From positions 28,143,064 to 28,207,063 of the forward strand of contig NC_088296.1 of assembly GCF_032854445.1 (NCBI RefSeq): a stretch of 64,000 nucleotides of DNA, written 5' to 3'. A program made the position numbers and the translations under genes. The notes under the pieces are model-generated. The model saw only the letters and a list, made by a program, of their open reading frames with translations, had not been told where the DNA came from and did not search any database. Numbering within the stretch: position 1 is the stretch's first letter; every line of letters starts with the position of its first letter. Below, piece after piece: positions 12,105-23,002 of this stretch. Source of the DNA: Liolophura sinensis (taxonomy: Eukaryota; Mollusca; Polyplacophora; Chitonida; Chitonidae).

Positions 12105-12290
12105 GCATGGAGGTATACATGTATATATACCCCCATGGTGTAAGCAATAGGTATGGAGGTATACATGGATATATACCACCATGGTGTAAGCAATAAGTGT
12201 GGAGGTATACATGGATATATACCTCCATGATGTAAGCGATAGGTGTAGAGGTATACATGGATATATACCTGCATGGTGTAAGCAATACAA
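12105..12290. repeat. 46-bp tandem repeat, four copies, palindromic core
   Basis: Units start at 12109, 12155, 12201 and 12247, exactly 46 bp apart. Each contains GGAGGTATACATGGATATAT then ACC(T/A)CC, so GGAGGTATA and TATACCTCC form a 9-bp hairpin stem, followed by ATGGTGTAAGCAATAGGTGT. Three overlapping minus-strand open frames exist only because 46 bp shifts phase each unit; none is a credible gene. Confidence 0.9.
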
Positions 12291-12640
12291 CAACCTGTGT
12301 AATATCCAGGTAACATGCGTTCCTGTCTGAAACGTGCAGTAACCCATTTTACCCTAGGAAATGTTGTCACAGAGTAGATTTCTCCTATGTTCACAAACCA
12401 GCCACATCTGGAACACGAATTTAAAACATTGAACACATGACATTCAATTGTAGAAGAAGATAAAACATACCCGTCTGTCCCCGTTTTGCCATGCGAATCT
12501 CCAATAACGTGAAGGCTATGGATACGTCAACACTGCGTGTACATTGGCCTTTTCTTGTACAAGGTCTCACATTCTCAGTAGCGTAATGGCTGGTATATTC
12601 ATGGTGTTAGTGTAACTTTTCTGTTGTTCTCTATTAGACT
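12291..12640. other. No recognisable feature
   Basis: No repeat or coding signal seen between the 46-bp array and the 77-bp satellite. Confidence 0.4.
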
Positions 12641-13505
12641 CTCCACTAAGACGTTAACTCGACTAAAACGAATACATCAAACGTGCGTTATTCGTTATTC
12701 GGTTCTCCAGTGCAAACTGTAACTGGATATGGTTTCAGTAGGATATTGTCTTTTCCACTCTCATGTATCAAATTTACAGGACGTTTACTTCAATGTGTTG
12801 CTAGCCCGTTATGTGTTCTTTGCGTCTCCAATAATAACTGTTATACAACACAAACATTAGTTAAACATGGTGTCGGCGTTCTCTGCTACTTCTTTCTCCA
12901 ACATCAAATTTATTTAATTCAATCTAGACATCTACTTAAATGTAGCGCTAGCGCGTTCTCTGCTACTTCTCTCTCCTATACCAAAGCTATTTTCTCGAAT
13001 ACAGAGATCTACTTGAATGTAGTGCTAGCACGATCTCCGCTACTTTACCCTCCAATATCAAAGCTTGTTACTCGAATATAGAGATCTAGTTGAATGTAGT
13101 ACTCAAACTTTCTCTGCTACGTGTTCCTCCAATATCAAAGCCAGTTACTCGAATATAGACATCTATACTTAAATGTAGTGCTAGAACGTTCTCCGCTATT
13201 TGACTATCTAATATGAAAGTTATTTACTGGAATATAGACATCAAGTTGAATGTTGTACTCAAACGTTCTCTGCTACTTGTCCCTCCAATATCAAAGCTAT
13301 TTACTCGAATATAGACATCAACTTGAGTGCAGTGATAGCACGTTGTCCGCTACCTGAATCTCCAATATTAAAGCTTGTTACTCGAATATAGACATCTGCT
13401 TGAATGTGGCGCTAGCACGTTCTCCGCTACCTACCTTTCTAATATCAAAGCTCGAAAATAGACATCTAATTGAATGTGGTGCTAGCACGCTATTCTTTAT
13501 ATATA
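12641..13505. repeat. 77-bp satellite array (about 11 units)
   Basis: The monomer reads approximately TTGAATGTAGTGCTAGCACG, TTCTCCGCTACTT, (T/G)(T/A)CTCTCCAATATCAAAGC and TATTTACTCGAATATAGACA. GTGCTA landmarks fall at about 12947, 13024, 13101, 13180, 13257, 13334 and 13411, spaced 77-79 bp. The last unit is about 70 bp from the one before it. Related units occur at 16.02-16.35 kb and, older, at 2.14-2.70 kb. Confidence 0.9.
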
Positions 13506-13777
13506 GATATTCGTAGACACAAAACTGAAGCTGATCGATGGACATTTTCCACAATGCCTGACATTACTAAATGGGCTCCTGGAAAAGGCCTACGAAGTCG
13601 TGTCATGTGGCTTTTGTCAAGGGGAGACAACACTGCACTCAGCCAGGCGAGTGAAACCATAACATATTCATTTAACATTTAATCAGTGCATGTTGGTAGC
13701 TACAATACAACCGCTGGTAATTGGCCTACATAACGGTCACAGCGTGCGTTTAACTTCCACAAGTATTCTGAAAGAAA

Positions 13778-14151
13778 CTGAATGAATAAATGATTGAATG
13801 AATGAATGAATGAATGCCTTTTCCTTAACGTTGTACTTAACAATTTTCCAGTCATTTAGCGACGAGGGCTCAATGGGTGTCTGTATACATTAAACTGTGC
13901 CATCTTGTGACAGGGCGACTCCATGCCGCCAAAGTGCTGCCGCCACTTAAGTATCACGACGAAGACACCAGACATAACCCCTGCCTAGTCACATTATACT
14001 GAGACCGGGCGAACCAGTCCTGTTTCCCTGCTTTAACCTCTCAGTACTGAGCGCCAAGCGAGGCAGCAAAAAGTATCGTTTTTAATCCAGGTTGGATTCA
14101 GGGTTTCCCGACTTCGACGCGGACGCTCTAACCATTAGGCCACCAAAGAGG
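13778..14151 (-). mobile_element. tRNA-derived SINE, full length
   Basis: On the minus strand the head reads GGTGGCCTAATGGTTAGAGC (A-box-like), then a weak B-box region, a body rich in CCTCGC and TGGTTCGCCCGG, and the tail AAATTGTTAAGTACAACGTT followed by (CATT)n (13778-13816). I recognise the head and tail as those of a SINE abundant in molluscs. Such elements are Pol III transcribed and move with LINE enzymes. A duplicated copy lies at 17454-17818. Confidence 0.75.
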
Positions 14152-15649
14152 TCAAAAGAGTGAGAAATTGAAAGCCACATACTGCATGGTAACTAACTAA
14201 ATCTTATATATGACACTGAAGACAACACAATAGGGCATTTAACTTACAGTCACATACAGTGCAGGTTCGGTACCGCCCGTCTACAGGGACTGTAGATACT
14301 CGCAGTCACTCTCTTTGTGGTGTATAGATGAAAACAAACGGTTATTTGGCGGCGCTCACATAGTCGCATGTCTAACGTTTAAAGACCACTTGTCTTCTAC
14401 CAGTATGATGTGTATATCTGTTCGTCACACAATGGCCGGTGATTTACCTCAAGTACATCAGTTTCCTCCATTATAAAACTGACCACCATCGCATAAACAT
14501 TCTTGACAATGGCATCCGGCAGCAATCAGTGAGTCAACCAATTAACCATGGATACAATGTAGTACATGTAGAATATAGTTATGGTTACTGAGTGGTAATT
14601 TCAAAAACAATGTTATAGGGATATATATGAATATGCAAACTTCTCCTGGGGATCACATAACGACTTGATGTATTGTTTAAAATTCCACATACACTTGATT
14701 TGAATTTTCACTTCAGAATGTAGAGAAATGATGGAAATTGTGGAAATCCGTTGTCATTTGGATGGAGATACGTTGTCACCAGGGTGACCACATAATTTTC
14801 TCTGCTTACTCCTGAGGAGTTTCTTTAACAACTCACCCTCAAAAAAATAATAAATCAATAAATATTACATTGTAACATTATACATTAGAAAGGCGTTTTT
14901 CCGTTTGCCAGCTGTAGAAAATAACGCCAGTGTGTATGAGTGCCTGTAATATACAGACACAAAGACATAGTGATTTCAAAGGGTTAAGTGGAAAATCAGC
15001 ACATTGAGAAGTGAAATCAACACGACTTGTCCATTTCCCATCGCATATAAATGTCAACAACGATTTACACGCTCAGGTCTTTATTCAAATTGATAAAATG
15101 TGACCATTGCCGTGATTAAGTTTCAAACAATCAGCTCCGTGTCATCATCTCAAGTACTATGTTTATATCTGGTTGTGTTAAACACCAGATGGTCACAGAG
15201 AAGTGCACATTTATCGCTGGCTTTGGTGGCCGTCATTTTCGCCAGCGAACGTTTTGACTTGATTCCTGTTGCCAGATTAACCTGGTCTTCAAATTATTGA
15301 ACAAATACCTGAGGCGTAGTGCCAGTCAGTCGACGTGCCATACCCTAGTTACAGATCATTGATTATAGATAGCTGAAAACTTTTTTCTGAACAATATAAT
15401 GTAAGCCATATACAGGCCGTCAGGCGGTCGATATGAAGAGTCTAATCAGCTGTCTACTTGTCATGTCACGTGATCTATATCACGCTATTCAGGTGGGATC
15501 GGCGGTGTTCGACCGGCAAGTTCAAATAAGGCAGAGTTGAAATACCTGATACCTGATACGACACCAAAAAACAGCTCACAATCGTTTTATTTTTAAATTC
15601 CTCGTATGAAGTATCTTTTCATGTATTACATTATATTTACTTTACACAG

Positions 15650-15748
15650 GATGGGTTAAGACCTTTGCACACTGCAGCTCTGAAAAACGGTGTCGGTGTT
15701 GTTCGTGTGCTACTGGAGAAGGGCGCTGATATCGATGCACAGGATAAG
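15650..15748 (+). CDS. Ankyrin-repeat exon 1 (33 codons)
   Basis: One ankyrin repeat in one phase-0 exon. Acceptor TTTACACAG precedes GAT at 15650; donor GTACGT follows AAG at 15748. Opens DGLRPLHTAALKNG (helix-turn-helix start; P-L-H kept) and closes VVRVLLEKGADIDAQDK. Ankyrin repeats stack into protein-binding solenoids; the partner is unknown. Nearly identical to exon 4 at 20410, its partner in the segmental duplication. No start or signal exon is seen upstream. Confidence 0.8.
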
Positions 15749-16015
15749 GTACGTGGTATACTGATGTGAGGCCGGCCACAATACTTGACAATGGATTGTG
15801 CTTTGCTATTTACTTTTCTTACATGCAAATGACCCTTAAATTTCAAGATCTGTACTAGGCACCAAATCCACCGGCTGCAACTAAATAAATTTGCTCTACA
15901 TATAATATAATAAGTGTGAATATTTCAAACTTCAATCTTTAAAACGACGACGCATATTTTATGACCTCTTTTTGTGGTCCGAAGATGTAAGTAACATATG
16001 TTATTCCCTTTGACA

Positions 16016-16345
16016 TTTACTTGATTGTAGTACTAGCACGTTCACCGCTTTTTGTCTCCCCAATATCAAAGCTTTTTACTCGAATATAGACATCAACTTG
16101 AATGCAGTGATAGCACGTTCTCCGCTACTTGACTCTCCAATATCAAAGCTATTTACTCGAATATAGACATCTACATGAAGGTAAAGTTAGCACCTTCTCC
16201 GCTACCTATCTCTCTAATACCAGAGCTATTTACTGGAATATAGACATCTGCTTGAATGTGGGGCTAGCACGTTCTCCGCTACCTATCTCTCTAATATCAA
16301 AGCTTTTTACTCAAATATAGACATCTAATTGAATGTGGTGCTAGC
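16016..16345. repeat. 77-bp satellite, second array (4-5 units)
   Basis: Landmark GTRCTA positions near 16032, 16109, 16187, 16263 and 16340, spaced 76-78 bp, matching the array ending at 13505. It forms the left edge of duplication copy 2. Confidence 0.88.
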
Positions 16346-16601
16346 ACGCTATTCTTTATATATAGATATCCGTAGACACAAAACTGAAACTGCTGATCGA
16401 TGCACATTTTCCACAATGCCTGACATCACTAAATGGGCTCCTGTAATAGGCCTACGTCGTGTCATGTGGCTTTTGTCAAGGGGAGACAACACTGCACTCA
16501 GCCAGGCGAGTGAAACCATATCATGTTCATTTAACATTTAATCAGTGCATGTTGGTAGCTACAATACAACCGCTGGTAATAGGCCTACATAACAGTCACA
16601 G

Positions 16602-17419
16602 TGTTACGACCCAACTGTCTGTATTATAAAGAGATGGCTTGTTCGAAATACACGACAGTTTAGCCACACAAAAAAGTAACCAAAACCAGCAGATTTTATT
16701 TTACAACAATTTATTAGCTTAACAAGAACAGATAATAAGACTTATACAAATACTAAAGTACTTAAGTTTAACAAGAAAGGATAGCAGTATCTATACAAAT
16801 ACTAAAGTAGGCCTACTTACGGTGTCAAGTCCAAACGGACGCATATATTCCACAATATATATATACCACACAGGCATAAATGCTCAGAGGCAAATTCACA
16901 AGAGGGAAAATCCACAGTATAACTGAGTGTATGACGAAATATACACATAGGATAGGATATAACATAGCCAGAGGCTATAGAGACACCAAAATTCAGCACA
17001 AATGGCCTACTAAAGTAATACACAGCAAAAGCATCCAAGCTCTCAATAATTCTCCTTTCTCCGTTCTTTATTCTCTCCCGTCTTATATAGCCCGGTGAAG
17101 TTGTCCAGAATAAGAACATTCCTGAACACTTGATGTAAACAAACAGGCACCGAACTGCGCGCATTCTGGAATATTCTAAGGTAGAGGCAGACAGAACTCC
17201 CTGAACTTAGCATATGTAAACAGTGACAAGCTATATTTAGAAACTGACGGCAGTCGTGCACATAACACACCCACCCTTCAAGAAAAAAATGTTTTCCTAA
17301 CTTTTTTTTTTACTTACAATATATGTTAAACAATATATGTTAAACAATAATATATACAACATTGTAAAACCACATGTAATTAAACATTTATACACAACTT
17401 ATACACGAGACAAGCAATG
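16602..17419 (-). mobile_element. LTR plus 3' internal remnant of an LTR retrotransposon
   Basis: Read on the minus strand: internal remnant (17419-17280), polypurine tract GAAGGGTGGG (17279-17270), then an LTR of 668 bp from TGTGTTATG (17269) to GGGTCGTAACA (16602), so TG...CA ends. Inside are a TATA box CTATATAA (17090-17083) and AATAAA (17072-17067). Duplication copy 1 has no insertion at the matching site near 13742. The 5' part of the element is missing, so no paired target duplication can be read. Open frames inside are chance. Confidence 0.75.
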
Positions 17420-17453
17420 TGAGTTTAACTTCCACATGTATTCTGAAAGAAAC

Positions 17454-17818
17454 TGAATGAATGAATGAATGAATGAATGAATGCTTTTTCCTTAACGTTG
17501 TACTTAACAATTTTTCAGTCATTTAGCGACGAGGGCTCATTGGGTGTGTGTATAGATTAAACTGTGTCATCTTGTGACAGGGCGACTCCATGCCGCCAAA
17601 GTGCTGCCGCCATTTAAGTATCACGCCGAAGACACCAAACATTACCCCTGCCTAGTCACATTATACTAAGACCGGGCGAACCAGTCCTGTTTCCCTGCTC
17701 TAACCTCTCAGTACTGATCGCCAAGCGAGGCAGCAAAAAGTACCGTTTTTAATCCAGGTTGGATTCAGGGTCTCCCGACTTCGAGGCGGACGCTCTAACC
17801 ATTAGGCCATCAAAGAGG
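17454..17818 (-). mobile_element. tRNA-derived SINE (duplicate of the 13.8 kb copy)
   Basis: Same SINE as 13778-14151, copied by the segmental duplication rather than by a new insertion. Tail (TGAA)n at 17454-17483, body and head ending near 17818 with the same order of motifs and a few substitutions. Confidence 0.75.
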
Positions 17819-18535
17819 TCAAAAGAGTGAGAAATTGAAAGCTACATACTGCATGGTAACTAACTAAATCTTATATATGACACTGAAGACAACACAATAT
17901 GGCATTTAACTTAAGCTTAATACCCAGAGAAAGTGAAAGTTGCACATGGGTAATCAACTGATACACGTGGGCCCTATACCATGCATATCTACATGACTAC
18001 ACAGTACCTAAAATATGATACTTCTACAACCATGGAAGGGACGTCAGGTCGTGCCCTTTTTGATGGTGCATGATCACATACAGTGCGGGTTCGGTACCAC
18101 CCATCGACAGGGACTTTGTAGATACACGCAGTCACTCTCTTTGTGGTGTATAGATGAAAATAAACGGTTATTTGGCGGCGTTCGCATAGTCGTATGTCCG
18201 TCTAACGTTTGAAGACCACTTGTCATCTAACAGTATGATGTGTATATCTGTTCGTCACACAATGGCCGGTGATTTACCTCAAGTACATCAGTTTCCTCCA
18301 TCATAAAACTGACCACCATCGCATAAACATTCTTGACAATAGCATCCGGCAGCAATCAGTCATCCAATTAACCATGGATACAATGTAGTACATGTAGAAT
18401 ATAGTTATCGGTATTGAGTGGTAATATCATAAATATGTTACAGATATAGGGATATATATGAATATGCAAACTTCTCCTGGGGAGCAAATAACGACTTGAT
18501 GTATTGTTTATGATAGAAATGCTGGGAATCCGTTT

Positions 18536-18664
18536 TCATTTGGGTGGAGATCCGCTGTCACCAGGGTGGAGATCCGTTGTCACCTGGGTGGAGATCCGTT
18601 GTCACCTGGGTGTTTGGATCTTTGTCACCTGGGTGGAGATCTGTTGTCACCTGGGTGGGGATCA
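18536..18664. repeat. 22-bp minisatellite (about six units)
   Basis: Unit GTGGAGATCCGTTGTCACCTGG, with one 7-bp-short variant (TGTTTGGATCTT). Duplication copy 1 has only about two units at the matching place (14743-14786), so the array expanded after duplication or contracted in copy 1. Confidence 0.85.
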
Positions 18665-18811
18665 GTTTTCACTCGTAATAGTGAGCCATGTGTTTAATGT
18701 GTATAGTGACTTTACTTAGATCTCCCTGCAGACAGAAAAAGAGAGAGCTGGCTGGTTTACAAACAAAGACATTTTGTATAACATCCCCATTGCTATTTTA
18801 ACACCCAACAG

Positions 18812-18910
18812 ACAGAAGGAAGAGATTTACATAGGACAATGATGTTCAATTCCGTGGATTTCGTTCGGCGATTTGTCCTGATGGGTGCAAGCGTCAGCGC
18901 CAAGGATAAG
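18812..18910 (+). CDS. Ankyrin-repeat exon 2, diverged (33 codons)
   Basis: Acceptor ACACCCAACAG, donor GTAAAC. Opens TEGRDLHRTMMFNSVD and closes FVLMGASVSAKDK. Length, phase 0/0 and register (L-H at 6-7, G-A at 25-26, D-K at 32-33) match the other exons, but the T-P-L-H motif is D-L-H-R. Present only in duplication copy 2. Either a diverged working repeat or an early decaying one; the frame is intact. Confidence 0.6.
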
Positions 18911-19419
18911 GTAAACGATGTACAATTAGGGCTTACAGTTTGGTCATGTAACCGTTGCTATCATTGAGAAATGATGGACCCTGAGATAAATAAGTTGTGT
19001 CTGAGATAAATAAGTCGTTGTCCGAGCTTACTGACTAATCGCCATCTCATATCAGTCAGTTTTTCCTGCAGAGCAAGGTGTTTAACCACTGATAATTTAT
19101 TTCACACATAATTTTCTCTGCTTACTTCTGTGGGGTTACTCCTGTGGGGTTTCTTTAACAACTCAAGCTCAAAAATAATAAATAAATAACTAAATAAATA
19201 CTAAGAAAGGCGTTTTTCAGTTTGACAGCTGTAGAAAATACCAGTGTGTATGAGTGCCTGTGATATACAGACACATAGACATAGTGATTTCGTGTTAAGT
19301 GAAATTAACACGACTTGTCCATTTCCAACCACATATAAATGTTAACAACGAATTTATTCAAATGCATAAAATGTGACCATTACCTTGGTTAAGTTCTGCA
19401 TTGCTCTTACATTATACAG

Positions 19420-19518
19420 AAAGGATGGACAGCCTTACACCGTGGAGCTTGGAAAAACAACGTGGATGATACTCGTGTGCTGCTGGAGAAGGGTGCTGAT
19501 GTCAATGTACAGAATCAG
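19420..19518 (+). CDS. Ankyrin-repeat exon 3 (33 codons)
   Basis: Acceptor CATTATACAG, donor GTATAG. Opens KGWTALHRGAWKNNVDD and closes VLLEKGADVNVQNQ. It is the intact version of the sequence that survives as a 5'-truncated relic in each 1.1-1.3 kb unit downstream (ending GCTGATGTCAATGTACAGAA). Absent from duplication copy 1, where the flanking intron is joined directly near 15120. Confidence 0.68.
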
Positions 19519-20409
19519 GTATAGGTGATGTATGGATGTGAGGCCACAATGCTTAAAAACTCAACCCAGATAAGTACCCGTTCTCAGTATATTGAGAAGT
19601 AAACTGAACATAAACAACAACAATAATATGCAGAAAGAAGAATTAAACTAAATTAAATTAAATTCCCTTTGTCGTTGAAGCCAGTATTTCAAACAATCAG
19701 CTCCGTGTCATCATCTCAAGTACTATGTTTATATCTGGTTGTGTTAAACACCAGATGGTCACAGAGAAGTGCACATTTATCACTGGCTTTGGTGGCCGTC
19801 ATTTTCGCCAGCGAACGTTTTGACTTGATTCCTGTTGCCAGATTAACCTGGTCTTCAAATTATTGAACAAATACCTGAGGCGTCGTGCCAATCAGTCGAC
19901 GTGCCATATCCTAGTTACAGATCATTGATTATAGATCGTTCAAAATTTTTTTTCTGATCCATATAATGTAAGCCATATACAGGCCGTCAGGCGGTCGATA
20001 GATCCAGTTTTCAAAGTTAACACAGTTACTGTTATGTAGATGAGAATTACATTTCTAAAAGCACATCGTCCTGAAAGACATTCTTCAATTTAAAGGAATG
20101 TATTGGTTTTGTGGCATTTTATGTTCTATAAAGAGAGTTACGCCGTGCCAAAATTCAAATTTGTCAGTGGCATAAGCACCACTTCGCCATATGAAGAGTC
20201 TAATCAACTGTCTACTTGCAATGTCACGCGATGTATATCATGCTATTCAGGTGGGATTGGCGGTGTTCGACCGGTAAGTTCAAATTAGGCAGAGTTGAAA
20301 TACCTGATACCTGATAAGACACCAAAAAAAACAGCTCATTATCGTTTTATTTTTAAATTCCTCGGATGAAGTAGCTTTTCAAGTATTACATTATATTTAC
20401 TTTACACAG

Positions 20410-20508
20410 GATGGGTTGACACCTTTGCACACTGCAGCTCAGAAAAACAGTGTGGGTGTTGTTCGTGTGCTACTGGAGAAGGGCGCTGATATCGATGCAC
20501 AGGATAAG
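20410..20508 (+). CDS. Ankyrin-repeat exon 4 (33 codons)
   Basis: Acceptor TTTACACAG, donor GTACGT. Opens DGLTPLHTAAQKNSVG and closes VLLEKGADIDAQDK, a near-consensus ankyrin repeat. Duplicate partner of exon 1 with a few replacements. Intron flanks on both sides are also duplicated. Confidence 0.82.
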
Positions 20509-21015
20509 GTACGTGATATACTGATGTGAGGCCGGCCACAATACTTGACAATAGATTGTGCTTTACTTTTCTTACATGCAAATGGCGCTTGAATTTCAAG
20601 ATCTGTACTAGGCACCAAATCCACCGGCTGCAACTAAATAAATTTGCTCTACATATAATATAATAAGTGCGAATATTTCAAACTTCAATCTTTAGAACGA
20701 CGACGCATATTTTATGACCTCTTTTTGTGGTCCAAAGATGTAAGTAACATATGTTTATCCGTTTGACAACTGTAACGCCAAAGTAACGCCAGTGTGATGC
20801 GTGCCTATGATATACAGACACATAGACAGAGTGATTAAAATAGGCAAACTGGAAAATCAGTACATTGAGAAGCGAAATGAACAAGTTCTACCCATTTTCA
20901 GCCACAAATAAATGTCAGCAACGCCTAACACTCTCATATCTGTATTTTTGATTCAAATTTTAAAAATAAGACCACTGCATTTGTAAAGTTCTAATTTACT
21001 CTTACAATACACAGT

Positions 21016-21040
21016 AAGGATAGACACCTTTTCACTTTTC
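21016..21040 (+). pseudogene. Ankyrin exon relic (5' end only)
   Basis: After a CAATACACAG acceptor-like site the sequence TAAGGATAGACACCTTTTCA resembles the exon opening AAGGATGGACACCTTTGCAC, but it starts with a stop codon and the remaining two thirds of the exon are gone. Confidence 0.5.
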
Positions 21041-21838
21041 TCGTGTGACAGGAATGAATTATGGCACGGTAGGCCTACACAACATGAGAACTCGTCGAAT
21101 GACGCACTGGTATAAGTTTATTGCATTTTATAAAACAAAATATAAAAAACACAACATATGCAGTTATACAGAAATGAGAATTGAACCAAATTAAATTCCA
21201 TCTGTTTTTTAAGCCAGAATTTCAAATGATCAGCTCCGTGTCGTCAGCTCAGATCCCATGGTTATATCTGGTTGTGTCCAACACCAGATGGCCAGAAAGA
21301 AGTGGCCAAATGTGCACAGTTTATCTCGTTAAAATATATCCAATAATGTTAAATTGTTCCATAAAGATTAAATTAAAATATGTAGTGCCAACAACGTGCA
21401 CATATTCAGTGGCGGTTTTGGTGGCGGGAATTTTTGTTAGCGAACGTTTTGACCTGATCCCTGGTATTAGATTAACATGGGATTTCTTGGTGTTAGGTTC
21501 TTCAAAGTATTAAACAAGTACCTGAGACGAAGTGTCAGTAAGGTCTTTTTTTAGTTGCAGATGATAGATTATAGAGCGTTGAAAGCCTTTATCCGAGCCA
21601 TATAAAGTAAGTCATATATACGGGCTGTAAGGCGGTGAATAGATTGAGTTTTCCTCATCGAGCCTGTTTTTTTTTCAAACAAAGCTACTCACATGCATCT
21701 CAAAATTACCTTTCTAAAATATATTTTACTTAAAGACATTTCTTTAATGTAAAGAGATATATTAGCTTTATGGCACTTTATGCACAATAAGGCGAGTTAC
21801 GACTTACCAGAATTCATGACACTCTGGTAATAAAATAA

Positions 21839-22997
21839 GTGGTTGTAGGTGACTTTACTTTTGACTCCTTACAAAGCCCTCATCCTAAAATGTACCAAAC
21901 TGAACATGTATCTAAGCTCAAACAAATAATAACAGAACCTACCCGAATTACCCCAAAGTCCAAATCACTGACTGATTTGATAATGATCTTTTATCTAGAC
22001 AATATCTTGCAATCGGGGGCCATTTCCTCATCTTTTTTTCACTCAGACAAATTGGAAGCGTTTTTTCCCCATCGCCTGATGCCATTAAAATAACAGAGAA
22101 TATAGACAAGTGTATTTTGGACATTTGTAATATCTTCATTCCAAATATTTATTTATTTATTTCATTGGTATTTTACGCCGTACTCAAGAATATTTCACTT
22201 ATACGACATCGGCCAACATTATAGTGGGGGGAAACCGGGCAGAGCCCGGGGAAACCCACGACCATCCGCAGGTTGCTCACACACCTTTCCACGTACGGTC
22301 GGAGAGGAAGCCAGCATGAGCTGGACTTGACCTCACAGCGACCACACTGGTGAGACGATCGTGGGTCATTACACTGCGTTAGCGGGCTAACCAACTGAGC
22401 CTCGGAGACCCCTCATTCCAAACAAATATGTCAATATCACACCTCGTAATAAGTCTTGGGTAACTAATGAACTCCGCCTGTCCATGCGCAAACGAGACAG
22501 AGAGAACTCAAATAATGATGCCGACTGGGCAACATTTCAGACGAATTATAAATGATACCATAACCCTCAATAGAAGGACCAGAGAGAAGTGTGATAAAGG
22601 CTTAGATGCTGCTATTTCTAATGAAGCCTCTGGCTCCGAAAATTGATGAACGTTGATTAAATATCTAACAAAAACCAAAATCGTAAATCGTCTGGGTTAT
22701 GCTCTATGCAGCTCAACAGTAAAATATATCTCTGATTCACACAATACTGCAAATGCATTTAATTGCCCGCCAAACAGAACTGGATGATGGCATTGCTGTC
22801 TTGCCTGCCTCCCCGCCCATGACCAGTAACACTATACATGTTGTCACGATATCATCTCAAGAAATTGAGAACATTCTCTCCAGCTTAGACATGTCGAAAT
22901 GCTTTGGAACGTGACGGGACTCACAATCTAGTTTTAAATCGAGTCTTTAATCTGTGTGTTGCCCGTTGCATCATGCCGCTTGTCTGGAAAGTTTATA
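21839..22997 (+). mobile_element. LINE fragment (CR1/L2-like), endonuclease to early ORF2
   Basis: Conceptual translation shows the C-terminal endonuclease motifs GDFTFDSLQSPHP, ITEPTRITP and SLTDLIM. After an inserted SINE come the linker pieces PRNKSWVTNELR, NRRTREKCDKG and SSLDMSKCFGT that precede RT in CR1/L2-type ORF2. Frameshifts and stops are frequent and the catalytic RT palm is absent, so it is a dead 5'- and 3'-truncated piece. It ends near 22997 where ankyrin-array intron sequence resumes. Confidence 0.75.
22146..22412 (-). mobile_element. tRNA-derived SINE inserted in the LINE
   Basis: On the minus strand the head is GGGTCTCCGAGGCTCAGTTG with GTTAGC (A box), a B-box-like GTGAGGTCAAGTCC, a body with CGGGCTCTGCCCGG, and tail AAGTGAAATATTCTTGAGTA then CGGCGTAAAAT and an (AAAT)n run. 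The 10-bp target duplication TCATTCCAAA flanks it (22136-22145 and 22413-22422). Confidence 0.9.
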
Positions 22998-23002
22998 AGG
23001 GA

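Larger units (their letters stand above)
13280..16015. repeat. Tandem segmental duplication, copy 1
   Basis: Matches 16016-20768 in order: satellite tail, a 70-codon open block (13470-13682), a SINE, a block with CATCTTGTGACAGGGCGACT, the start of a 22-bp minisatellite, a TTTCAAACAATCAGCTCCGT block, and an ankyrin exon (15650-15748). Compared with copy 2 it lacks the LTR fragment, most minisatellite units and two ankyrin exons. Its last bases (ATGTAAGTAACATATG, near 15986) match the end of copy 2 near 20742, so the copies are head-to-tail. Confidence 0.85.
16016..20768. repeat. Tandem segmental duplication, copy 2
   Basis: Second copy of the 13.28-16.0 kb block, longer (4.75 kb versus 2.7 kb). 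It contains an inserted LTR fragment (16602-17419), a minisatellite grown to about six 22-bp units (18536-18664), and three ankyrin exons (18812, 19420, 20410) where copy 1 has one. The breakpoints are readable: copy 1 jumps from a CAGGGTGACCACATAATTTT context (about 14783) and from GTGATTAAG to TTTCAAACAATC (about 15120). Confidence 0.85.

Noticed and set aside
12105-12290. Possible CRISPR-like array
   Set aside because: The 46-bp units are contiguous with no unique spacers and the genome is eukaryotic.
12059-12436. Three overlapping minus ORFs with IYPCIPPHLLL-type repeats
   Set aside because: Arise from the 46-bp repeat, which rotates the frame each unit.
16817-17164. 115-codon minus ORF
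   Set aside because: Lies wholly inside the LTR at 16602-17269 and overlaps its TATA and polyadenylation signals.
22300-22412. tRNA gene
   Set aside because: A- and B-box-like parts belong to the head of a SINE with body, tail and target duplication; cloverleaf pairing is not kept.
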